In this document: piece after piece, positions 35,270-44,628 of the stretch
Position numbering within the stretch: the first letter of the stretch is position 1
How the letters are laid out: every line of letters begins with the position of its first letter
Assembly (NCBI GenBank): GCA_037176905.1
Contig: JBBBWG010025001.1
Location: 1-61,275, forward strand
Reading direction: 5' to 3'
Length of the DNA stretch: 61,275 bases
Source of the DNA: Azolla pinnata
Lineage: Eukaryota; Streptophyta; Polypodiopsida; Salviniales; Salviniaceae
The notes under the pieces: model-generated
Database searches by the model: none
What the model was told of the DNA's origin: nothing
What the model saw: the letters and a program-made list of their open reading frames with translations, nothing else
Translations under genes and position numbers: made by a program

Positions 35270-37756
35270 TTACATGGCACATTCAAATACTTGTTTCCCA
35301 AGCTTTATGCTCCCCCACTTCCTACAAGCACCTAATAAAGTACGCCAAACCTCAACATTTGCAAGAAAGGGCATTTCCACTACAGTCTTCACTGCCTTCC
35401 CTAAATGGCCTGCACGACTGAGAAGGTCAATCATACAACCATGATGCTCAACCGCAGGAAGGATTCCAAAATCTCTGCCCATGATCTCAAAGTATGTTTG
35501 GCTCTTACCATATAAGCCTGTGCGACTGCATGCATTCAGAATTATAATGAAGGTGATGGGATCTGGCTTTGCACCTATTCCTAGCATTCTATCAAACGTA
35601 AGGAAAACTCTTTCACTCTGCCCAACTTGGGAATATCCAGTAATTAATGCATTCCAAGAAACTGTATCCCGCATAGGAAGTTTGTCAAAGACTTGTTGTG
35701 CGGTAGTTATGGCAGCACATTTTGCATACATATCAACCAAAGTGCTTCCAACAACAAGATCTTGATCAAGAAAACCTTTTCTTTCGATATCTGCATGTAG
35801 CTCTAGACCCTTGTCAATGGCTCCTAGAGTGGCACAAGCTTTTAAGCTGCAAACTAGTGCAACAAGGTCTGGCTGCAGACCCTCTAGCTGCATCTTTTCC
35901 AAACACTTAAGTGCTTCTTCAGCTTGACCATTATCTGCATACCCAGCTATCAATATATTCCACAAGACAACATTGTCCCCAAGGGAAACTTGGTCGAAAA
36001 CATGTCGGGCCTTATCAATCAAACCACATTTAATGTACATGTCCATCAATGTAGCACCAAGAATAGGATTATCTGTCTCTAATAATTTCTTTCTCTCAAT
36101 GTCTGCATGTATTTCTATGCCTTTCTCTATATCTCCTGTACATCCACAGGCTCTCAAAGCCCAAATAAAGGTAACAGCATCTGGAAAGAAACCCTCTACT
36201 TGCATTTGCCCAAAACATTCACATGCTTTATCACCTTGGCCATTCTCGGTATATCCTGCAATCAAGGCATTCCATGACACAGAGTTTCGAAATCTGAGGC
36301 TGTGAAGCACTTGTTCAGCTTTAAAAAACATGCCACATTTAGCATACATATCAACCAAGGCACCCCCGATTAAAATATTGCTCACCAACAATTCATTTCT
36401 TTCAATTTGAGCATGTATTTCACGTCCTTTTACCGAAGCTCTAATGCTACCACAGGCTTTCAGACTGCACAAAGCTGAGACATCATCAGGCAATAAACCC
36501 TCAAGCTGCATTTGCTTTAAACACTTCAGCGATTCTTCACCGTGTCCATTTTCAGAAAACCCATCAATAAGAGAATTCCATAGTATTACATCATGAACCA
36601 AGAAGTTTTCAAATACCTCCTTTGCTTTTGAAACCATGCCCCATTTTGAATACATATCAACCAACGAACTGCCAAGGGCAAGGTTCTTTTGCAGCGTACC
36701 CTTTCTTTCGATCTCAGAATGCAGTGCCTGGCCTTCCTGAATGGCTTGTATGCTTCCACAAGCTTTCAAGCAACACATATATGTAACATCATTCGGGGAA
36801 ATACCACCAAGTTGCATTTTTTTGAAGGATTTCAGTGCTTCTTTTGCATATCCGTGCTCTATATATCCAGAAATCAATGAAGTCCATGCAAAAATATTCC
36901 CTACTGGCAACTGATCCATCACTTCTCTTGCCTTTGTAAGTTCTCCTAATTTCACATACATATCCACCAATGCGCTTGCAATGAAAGAATTGCTTCCTAA
37001 AAGCCCCTTTCTGGCAACATCTCTATGCATACATTGGCCTCTTTCCATCTCTCCCATGATTCCACAAGCCTTCAAACAACACACATATGTGACAGCACTC
37101 GGACTGATACCTTCGAGTCGCATTTGTTGAAAACACTTCAATGCGTTCTCTCCATCTCCATGTTCAACATATCCTGAAATCAAAGAATTCCATAATACAT
37201 TGTTCCGAGTAGGGATTTTATCAAATACTTGCCGTGCTTTATTGATCAAACCACATTTGGCATACATATCAATCAAAGCGCTACCAACGAAGAGGTCTTT
37301 ATCCAACAATCCCGATCTGTTAACTGCATTGTGTATATGAGCGCCGATATCTGATTTCCTGAGTTGAATGCAAGCCTTAAGCAAATCCACATAAGTATGC
37401 CCACTGACATCCTCGTGCTCAAAAGCGGCGGGCGATATTCGTAGGTAGAGGGAAATGGCAAGCTCTGGTTTTCCAGACCGAAGGAGATGCTTGATGAGTT
37501 CATTCCAACATCCGTTTCCTTTATAAATCAACCTCTCGAGTAGCCTCCGTCCGGTCCAAATATGCTTATCCTCAACCAACAAAGCATGTTCAAGCTGGAT
37601 CGAGGCAGCGAGAACAGGATTCCTGAATGACGCATGAGCATGGAGTCCAGTCTGAAGCAGGAAGGAGCAGAATCTGAGAAACAAATCGGGCGAGGGCTTC
37701 CCCTGGGGGCCGTTCAGTACATTGTTCAAAGATTGGAAGGAAGGCAGGGATGGCAT
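35270..37756 (-). CDS. PLS-class PPR protein ending within E1, no DYW
   Basis: Uninterrupted frame of 828 codons. PPR repeats run from about residue 120 to the end and are strongly alike: VGSALIDMYAKCGLINKARQ, CCLKACGIMGEMERGQCMHR, WTSLISGYIEHGYAKEALKS and several more LKACG and EGISP-type units. The style, with IHAxIERKG in the L repeats, is the one I associate with fern PPR families. The tail is MPFLANVEVWRTLLGACRKW, followed by only 14 residues, so E1 is incomplete and E2 and DYW are missing. Likely an organelle RNA-binding factor that recruits a deaminase in trans. The N-terminus (MPSLPSFQSLNNVLNG) is not an obvious transit peptide. A (GTC)n tract at 37828-37865 lies just upstream of the start, and telomere-type repeats lie 270 bp upstream. 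Confidence 0.9.
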   Translation of the reverse strand: MPSLPSFQSLNNVLNGPQGKPSPDLFLRFCSFLLQTGLHAHASFRNPVLAASIQLEHALLVEDKHIWTGRRLLERLIYKGNGCWNELIKHLLRSGKPELAISLYLRISPAAFEHEDVSGHTYVDLLKACIQLRKSDIGAHIHNAVNRSGLLDKDLFVGSALIDMYAKCGLINKARQVFDKIPTRNNVLWNSLISGYVEHGDGENALKCFQQMRLEGISPSAVTYVCCLKACGIMGEMERGQCMHRDVARKGLLGSNSFIASALVDMYVKLGELTKAREVMDQLPVGNIFAWTSLISGYIEHGYAKEALKSFKKMQLGGISPNDVTYMCCLKACGSIQAIQEGQALHSEIERKGTLQKNLALGSSLVDMYSKWGMVSKAKEVFENFLVHDVILWNSLIDGFSENGHGEESLKCLKQMQLEGLLPDDVSALCSLKACGSIRASVKGREIHAQIERNELLVSNILIGGALVDMYAKCGMFFKAEQVLHSLRFRNSVSWNALIAGYTENGQGDKACECFGQMQVEGFFPDAVTFIWALRACGCTGDIEKGIEIHADIERKKLLETDNPILGATLMDMYIKCGLIDKARHVFDQVSLGDNVVLWNILIAGYADNGQAEEALKCLEKMQLEGLQPDLVALVCSLKACATLGAIDKGLELHADIERKGFLDQDLVVGSTLVDMYAKCAAITTAQQVFDKLPMRDTVSWNALITGYSQVGQSERVFLTFDRMLGIGAKPDPITFIIILNACSRTGLYGKSQTYFEIMGRDFGILPAVEHHGCMIDLLSRAGHLGKAVKTVVEMPFLANVEVWRTLLGACRKWGSIKLGKQVFECAM

Positions 37757-37827
37757 GGGAGGGGAGGAATCAAGAAATCCCTTCCATGACTTCCTCTAAA
37801 CCTTCATCTTTCGTGCACCCGTTCCTG

Positions 37828-37866
37828 TTTAGCGGCGTCGTCGTCGTCATCGTCGTCGTCGTCGTC
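37828..37866. repeat. (GTC)n tract in the third PPR gene's leader
   Basis: A nearly pure run of GTC triplets (GAC on the coding strand) 72-110 bases upstream of the PPR start at 37756. It probably lies in the transcribed leader or core promoter. Confidence 0.8.
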
Positions 37867-37904
37867 AGGATCTGTCGCCGCCATGGCCGTAGCTTAGAGA
37901 AACA

Positions 37905-38560
37905 ACGATGTTCTAATTTACGAGAGCACTGTTTTTTCTCTTCTCTTACTGTAAAATTTCCTGACTTTTTTGAGGAGAACAAATTTGATCTCAGATGATT
38001 AAAAAAAAACTCCAGTTCTTGGATTTAGGGTTTAGGGTTTAGGGTTTAGGGTTTAGGGTTTATCAATCCAATCATTGCGTGTCGAGCTTATCGATCCGAA
38101 CGATTATGAGCTTATCGATCAAAACGATTACGACCTTATCGGTCCGAATGATCACGTGCTTATCGATCAGAACGATTACAACCTTATCGATCCGAATGAT
38201 CACGCGCTTCTCGATTCGACACTATGTTATAATTTGCGAGAGCACTGGTTTTCTCTTCTCTTAACTTTGCACCATAAAATTTCCTGACTTTTCCTAAGGA
38301 GAACAAATTTGATCTCAGATGAAAAAAAAAACGCCAGTTCTTGGATTTAGGGTTTAAGGTTTAGGATTTAGGGTTTAGGGTTTATTGATCCAATCATTGC
38401 GTGTCGAGCTTATCGATCCGAACGATTACGAGCTTATCGAGCTTATCAATCCGAACGATTACGACCTTATCGATCCGAATGATCACGTGCTTATCGATCC
38501 GAATGATCACGTGCTTATCGATCCGAATGATCATGTGCTTATCGATTCAACACTATGTCA
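37905..38560. repeat. Two copies of a ~314-bp unit with internal 24-bp minisatellite
   Basis: The unit starting 'cgagagcactg' at about 37921 recurs at about 38236 ('gagagcactggttttctctt', 'gagaacaaatttgatctcag', 'ccagttcttggatttaggg' in both). Each copy contains a telomere-type run and then a minisatellite whose 24-bp unit is 'cttatcgatccgaacgattacgag' with variants. Arrays lie at about 38085-38222 and 38407-38550. In one frame each 24-bp unit encodes eight residues (for example LIDPNDYE), so open frames of 70-133 codons appear, but I do not think they are genes. Confidence 0.8.
38024..38058. repeat. Telomere-type (TTTAGGG)5
   Basis: Five perfect TTTAGGG units, the plant telomere sequence, inside the window rather than at an end. 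A degenerate second run (five units) lies at 38346-38380 in the second copy of the larger repeat. The positions are upstream of the third PPR gene, where short telo-boxes are known promoter elements in plants. Confidence 0.9.
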
Positions 38561-39194
38561 CCACCGTTCGCTAGACTTACTGATCGATCAAACTCTGAAG
38601 TTACTCTTGGTTGTATTCCTGGTGTTGTTTCGACGAGGATTCCTCGATGATCTCACCCGCTTTAAGCCGTATGGGACGGCAAACGCTTGTTGGTCTGTCA
38701 AAAGTAGGATTGGATGCTTGATGATCCCGTCTAGGACCTCGTTGGCATTAAGCAGTTCGATCAATCAGATTGATGCCACATTTTGATGTTGCTAATCAAG
38801 CCAATTCCCATTGAACATCGATCGGATCGTTACGAAATAATCTTTTCTTAGTTGACCAACTTACGGTATGGCGATCGGCGATTGAACATGAGCACTCAAG
38901 AGATATCTCTCCTTGTGATAAAACCATGTCGACATTTTAGAAACAGATATCAATAAGCAGTTTCGTAATCTGTTCGCGGCTACTTTTGTTGTTCGAGAGA
39001 CAGGCCTGTATCAGGAGGAACCTCTGGTAATAGCTTCAAACAACCCAGTGTTCCATAGTATCAATATGATGCCTAAACTCCAAACTTCTCGAAACATGAA
39101 TGCGAGGGGTTCTACCGGAAACGATGCCTACTGCTTGAATGATTCAATAAAAATTTAGCTAATTTTTTACTGTGATTAAAATCCAACTTTATTA
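38561..39194. other. Intergenic, no gene seen
   Basis: No recognised coding or repeat feature. An open frame ending at 38786 is the continuation of the minisatellite frame and has no known motif. Confidence 0.45.
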
Positions 39195-39610
39195 TAAGGG
39201 GAAAAAAAACTCCTAACAAAAATTATAATTTACATTTTGACGCCTACCAAAAGTAGAAATTTACAAATGAATGCCTAATTTTAGAAAGTAGCACGCAATG
39301 GATCGATTAACACGAAATCAATTAATGGTGAGTTCAACCAACATAAAATGAACTAATCGATTAATGCTCGATTCCTCGATTAGCACCGAATCAACACATC
39401 GATCGATCGATCAATTAATTAGGCTATGAAATTACTCGCTTCTGTTAATCGAGCGTAGCAATGGAATCGGTCGGGATCAATCAGCGGGAAGCGATCGGGA
39501 ACGAAAAAATCGATACAGGCAGGATTACTCGGGTGTTGATTTCTGGTGGAATGATGAGATCAGGCGTTAAATTTGTAATTTCTGATTTCAGTAGGCGTTA
39601 AAAATGTATT
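39195..39610. mobile_element. Foldback-family element
   Basis: The left arm ('ctcctaacaaaaattataattt', 'gacgcctaccaaaagtagaaat') matches 30695 onward. The right arm ('ggcgttaaatttgtaatttctg', 'gtaggcgttaaaaatg') is the inverted partner. The interior carries repeated ATCGAT, including 'atcgatcgatcgatcaatta'. No protein is encoded. It is followed at once by the duplicated segment of the downstream coiled-coil gene. Confidence 0.6.
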
Positions 39611-39740
39611 TGGTTAGGCATCGAATTTCAGCTAATTGTTCAGAGTAATTAAAATCCATTATTATTATTATCATTATCATTATTATGATTATGATGATTA
39701 TTATTTATTTTTTAGTATAACGGCAAGCTGTGCAGGTTCC

Positions 39741-39828
39741 ATGGCGACCTCGTCGAAGAATCTCAGAGACCGATCTCTGCACAATGATGACGGAGAGAAC
39801 GACGATCTACCTGACGGCGACGGCGTCA

Positions 39829-39873
<45 letters not shown>

Positions 39874-40575
39874 GTTATGGTGATGACGGCGACGGTTATG
39901 CAGATCGGAGCTCTGACGCTACCAGTGACGAAGATTTTGTCGTAGGAGCTCATTCTCGCTCCACTCTCGGCGGTCTTCGACCCCCATGCGATCGGCCGAA
40001 TCTTCGCTGGTACGGTTTTGCATACCTTCGCTGGTTTTTTTTTACCTTGATGAGTCGGTTACCAGGGTTGAATACAAGAGCAAAGAGTATGACTTGTGTT
40101 ACCAGGGATTGCTCTGCCCTTGTTACTTGTCAAAGCCAGTATAACCTTGTATGAAATTCTTGAATATTTGCATACTGAGTGAGGCAGCATAGCACACACC
40201 ATTCTATTTTTCCTGCTCCATGTTATCCATCTTACTGGTTCGGTTTTCAATATGTATGTACTGTGCATCTACCAATGCAAATGACACCCACACCCTTGCC
40301 TTCTCCTGCATGTTGGATATCTGTCTACGGAAGAGACAGAGGGAACAACTATTAGAGGCAGGGATCAACCATTGAGATCTATATGTAAAGGCCCTTATGC
40401 CTGTAATACATTAAAGGAAGAAATTGGCCAGGCAGCCATGCTTTTTTTCAAGAAGAATTATAGGAATAGTATATTCTCTTAGAAACCAAAGTCGGCCACA
40501 GAGAATTGGTGCCTGATGGTATTCAGTATGATTTTTCGAAGAATGAAAGAATTACTAACATCTATTATGTGCCTG
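39741..40575 (+). pseudogene. Truncated duplicate of the 5' end of the coiled-coil gene at 44.6 kb
   Basis: Sequence from about 39345 (inside the preceding element) to about 40575 matches 44200 to about 46940 in the same orientation. The copy lacks ~1.3 kb: it follows exon 1 to about 40009 and then jumps to the sequence matching 46381 onward, i.e. intron 1. It also lacks a 32-bp Ser-codon stretch near the start. It keeps an ATG and an acidic frame (MATSSKNLRDRSLHND, then a run of 14 Asp, then DATSDEDF) but runs into intron sequence and stops. None of the later coiled-coil exons is present. Confidence 0.85.
39828..39872. repeat. (GAT)n tract in the pseudogene
   Basis: About 14 consecutive GAT triplets encoding poly-Asp. 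The related gene has a shorter mixed GAC/GAT tract at the matching place (44905-44945), so the tract has expanded in the copy. Confidence 0.9.
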
Positions 40576-41513
40576 TAATACATTAGTGTGACTAACCGCA
40601 ACGATCTCCAATCCAATGAAAAAACTGTTGTACATGTTGAATCCACTTTCTGTAGCAGCTGAAGATTCAAAACTTCATAAGCCAGCCAAGAAGCCTACTT
40701 TGAAATTGCCCTACTCAAGGTTGTTAGCACTACTCCTATGTTAATTCCCACTAATTCTAGACAAATCACCATTGATCCCACCCTAATTAAGAGGGGGGAT
40801 AAGGATGTGGAGCATAATCTTTAGATTTAAACAAAAACAGAGAGAAGAAATGAGAATAAAGTGAAAAATTAGGGGATAGGAGGGTGGCATAATAGTCCTT
40901 AATAAATCCATAAATAAGAAAAAAAATCGTAATTCACTTATGATGGCCTACTTACTTAATTCATGATTAATGTTTGATTTGGAATTCTTAGGCTTGCAAT
41001 TGTAAATGATAGGCGCTCATGCAAATGATTGAAAAAGAACTAAGAACATAATAGGAAATGACTTTTGTGTTTGATTCTAATATTAAAATAAATCGCTCTA
41101 ACTCTTTCACGTTTTCCGTCTCTTTTTTATTCAATTTATTTTGTAGTTTTAGGTTCTCAATTTCGAAACTTTCCGTTCTTAAAATGTTTGTCACAGTTTT
41201 CCATTGGAATCACATCTTTTTTTAATTCTTCTGTTTTTCTTTTCCAGTCGAGTATTTAATTTTTTTTCAAATTTCTTTACTCTTTATTTCTAACTGTAAA
41301 AATTCTTACTCTAATTTTAAGTTAATTTCCTACTAAATGTTTTTTTATTTGGATTTTCTATCGCAAGTCTGGAAAAGTGATCGCTCTTTTTTTAGTTTTA
41401 ACTCAAAAGAGAGTTAAAACAGAAAGGTGCATAAAGAATAAGGGAGAGAGAAAGAGAAAGAAGGAAAACTTGGTCGGTTATCATTCAACCCTGCCCTACA
41501 CATTTGAGAAAAT
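40576..41513. other. Upstream region of the CIB-like gene
   Basis: AT-rich, no exon recognised. A purine-rich stretch 'gggagagagaaagagaaag' lies about 50-70 bases before the start codon at 41514 and probably belongs to the leader. Confidence 0.45.
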
Positions 41514-43569
41514 ATGAAGGCTCAGGTTGAAGCATCCGTTAATTCTCAAGATGAATCTATGAACAATGTTACCCATATAAAAAACAATGACAACAACACT
41601 AATCCACCTCCACCGAAGCCCATCAAGAAACGAAAGTTATCAAAAGCACAATCGCAAGTCTATGCCAGAACAACCAATTTCTCGGAGTCTGAAATAATAA
41701 GATTACACAGGAAATTTCAAGTAACCACACAAAACACTTTCTTGGCTCCAAAGTTTCTTTATTTGTGTTATGTTCATTTTTGTTGATTCTTTGTTTTTTT
41801 GGGGGAGGGCAACATCATTTATTATGATTTTTGCAATGCAGTGTATAAATATATGGGCTTTCAAATTTTATTATGGTGTTTTTGTTCTGGAATCTTCCAA
41901 TGCAGTACATCATCAATTATACAAATTTACGTTGCCTCAAATTATTGAGCAGAATAAGGATATGAATCTACAAAAGGCTCTAGGAGCGTGGGAAATAGCA
42001 AGAACCTTTATTCAGGGCGAATTCTAAAGTAATGAGGGCAATATGGATATCATACTAAAGTTTGGTTTTTATGCAGATCTTGACTAAAGATGAGGATGTT
42101 CTCACATTAGAAGACATTGCAAATTCTGATGAAATGAGGGCGAATCCTTTCGCTCGTCGTATTTGTGAGCTGTTCAGTGAGGATGGAAGTGGCCGTCTAA
42201 CTTATGACAAATTTCTTAACATGATGGATGCATTTTCAGATGATACACCAGCCGAAGTCAAATTAGTTTGGGCTTTTGCTATTTGGGACTTTGATGGTGA
42301 TGGCATTATTGGATCTGGTATGCTAATTTTTTCATACTTATTTATTTCAAAACTCTAACTAGGATACTACTGATTTCTAAAACGCACATTGAATTTAACC
42401 TAAGGATAAAAAAAAACTCAACAGCAATGTGCTCCTATTTACACTTGGCCTGAGATTTTCCAAAGGAGAGAAACAAAACTATCCAAAGAAAAGACAAGGT
42501 TTCTTACTGGACCATACCAGCAGATCCTAAGCTAAACTAAAGAATGTGGTATGAATCTCCAAAGATCTATTTTACAATCCATGGGAACAATGTATTGCAA
42601 GTCCTATCTAGTATATGCTTACACTGTAGACTCTGAAACAGCCTTAGGGTTCTGTATATTTGCTACAAATACCCTTAATTTTCCAAAATTAAATGATTCT
42701 TATTTGCAGTGGAATTGCAAAAGGCTCTGAAATTTTATTAGACGAGAAGAACAAAATATATCAAGATGAGTCTAAGCATACTAGCAGATGTCAAACTGAC
42801 AACAATATTCTATGGATATCAGGGTTTAAGATTCATGTATGCAGTGATTCAAATTTCCAACCTAGTGAGTACTTGGACATTTAGACACAAAACAATTTGA
42901 ATATTGGCCTTTATCAATGCAATGGTTTGGGTAAATTTTCTAGAAACAACCAGGTATCATGGAAAATATCCAAAGACTTGTGTTTCCCCTATAATTAACT
43001 TATGGCCCATTTATTTGACAAAAACAATTGTACTTGCGTACTTGATGATGTTAGGCCGTCCATAATAAGATTAAACCCAATTTGGATTCCAAATATAAGA
43101 GAATGTATCCTAGCTGGGTGTGAATCTAACATCAATATGGTGAGAGCTCTCATAGAAAGTTTAGAGAGTAGGAAAGATATACTAATGCCATCGTCAGCTA
43201 TGGCAAAAATCACCCTATGGTAACATGATTATAAATATGCATTAACAGCTATCCATATGAAACAAAATGAGAGACAAAAAGAAATAAGTTGAGTTTATTG
43301 AAGACAGAACAATTCATTCTTATTTTGCAGATGATATAAAGCATGGAGTAGATTTGATCACACACTCAGGTCCTATGGTTCAGCCATCGATACACATGCT
43401 ACAAAGAGTGGCTTCAAATGCAGCACTTGATGATGACGAGTTAGAGTCAATCGTCTCTCATGTCTTCAAAGAAGTTGACCCAAACTGCACTGGTCTGTCT
43501 TATTTTGACTTCAGAAGAATCCTGGCAAAAATGCCGGATTTTTTACATAATTTCCATATTTCTTTCTAG
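41514..43569 (+). CDS. CIB-family EF-hand calcium-binding protein
   Basis: Three exons, 41514-41720, 42077-42317 and 43331-43569, phases 0/1, total 228 residues. The family marks of calcium- and integrin-binding proteins are present in order: SESEIIRLHRKFQ, MRANPFARRICELFSEDGSG, LTYDKFLNMMDAFSDDTP, WAFAIWDFDGDGIIG, LDDDELESIVSHVFKEV and the C-terminal MPDFLHNFHISF. EF-hand 3 has a good loop (DFDGDGIIGSDD) with Asp at position 12, as in animal CIB1. EF-hand 2 is poor, and EF-hand 4 (DPNCTGLSYFDF) has lost its acidic residues at positions 5 and 12. The N-terminus is extended by ~55 residues relative to CIB1, has no Gly2 for myristoylation, and holds a basic PIKKRKLSKAQ motif that could be a nuclear signal. 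Calcineurin B or CBL is less likely because of the NPFxxRIC and PDFxxxF motifs. A ~20-residue segment between helix 1 and LTKDEDV is absent; a small exon in intron 1 might supply it. Confidence 0.85.
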
Positions 43570-44199
43570 CTGCAAATCTGGGTTTCACCTTCTCTCGAAT
43601 ATATATGATATTATTTAATATTTCTTTTTTCTTGTAACGAGTAATAACTGAAGACAATAGAAGAGGAGTATGCAAATAGAAAAACAGCACTAAAGGATCA
43701 ACACATTCAATTGGCCAGGAGACATAAAAATGACAGGAAAATTGATTCATGTGTTCTATTTACCAAGCAATTTTTGAAGTTTTTATGCATTGAAATGTTA
43801 AAATATAAGGTCACTTGTGTGAAAAAGAAAATAGTGACCACAGACCAGTCATGTGTGAGGTGGAAGGAATATCCTATTGCATAATCGGATGCAAGATTAT
43901 CAACATAATGATTGCTTTACTGAATGACCAATTTACCCACAGAGAATCTCGATCAATAATGCAATAGGACAGGTTGAGTGCCTTCCTTTGATACATAACC
44001 TAAGATAAAGCATCAGATCATTACTTATGTGGTGATGCAAACCAGCCCTGCATCACAAGTCATTCGATTGTTACCTCACATATCAAACGCTCTCCACTCC
44101 GATTTGAGAAAAACCCATTGATCTAAGTCCTAAGCTGCAATGCAGTTGCATCATACTTTTTGATCTGAAAATCAAAGTGACTTTTCAACGAATCGACTG
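43570..44199. other. Intergenic, no gene seen
   Basis: AT-rich 3' flank of the CIB-like gene; only short random open frames. Confidence 0.5.
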
Positions 44200-44480
44200 G
44201 CGCTCGAATTCGCTGATTTACACTGAATGTCAACACAGTAATCGATTCATTAATCAATCGATCAGGGTTCTGAGATTACCCGCTTCTGTGAATCGAACAT
44301 AGTAACGGAATCGAATCGGGATCGATTGGCGGGGAGCGATCGGGAAGACAGAAAATCGATGCGGGCAGGATGAATCGGGCGTTTTAATTCTCTGGTGGAA
44401 GAATCTGCGGTGAGCTGTAGCTTCTGATTTCAAAAGGCCCTAAAAATGTAATTTAGAATTTGGTTAGGCATCGAATTTCA
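44200..44480. mobile_element. 3' part of a foldback-family element
   Basis: Matches the right two-thirds of the element at 39195-39610 ('attacccgcttctgtgaatcg', 'gggagcgatcgggaa', 'cttctgatttcaaaaggc', 'ttggttaggcatcgaatttc'). The left arm is not recognisable. It adjoins the 5' end of the coiled-coil gene exactly as its partner adjoins the pseudogene. Confidence 0.6.
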
Positions 44481-44628
44481 GCTGATTGTTCAGGGTAATT
44501 AAATCCATTAATAATAATAATAATATTGTTATTATTATTAGTAGTAGTAGTATTTAATAATAATATTATTATTTATTTATTTATTCATTTATTTATTTTG
44601 TAGTATAACGGCAAGCTCTGCAGGTTCC

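Noticed and set aside
37905-38560. CRISPR-like appearance of 24-bp repeats
   Set aside because: Units are contiguous with no unique spacers, and the sequence is eukaryotic.
38075-38786. Open frames with an eight-residue tandem repeat
   Set aside because: Explained by a 24-bp minisatellite (24 is divisible by 3, so frames stay open). No start context or expression evidence; kept only as a repeat finding.
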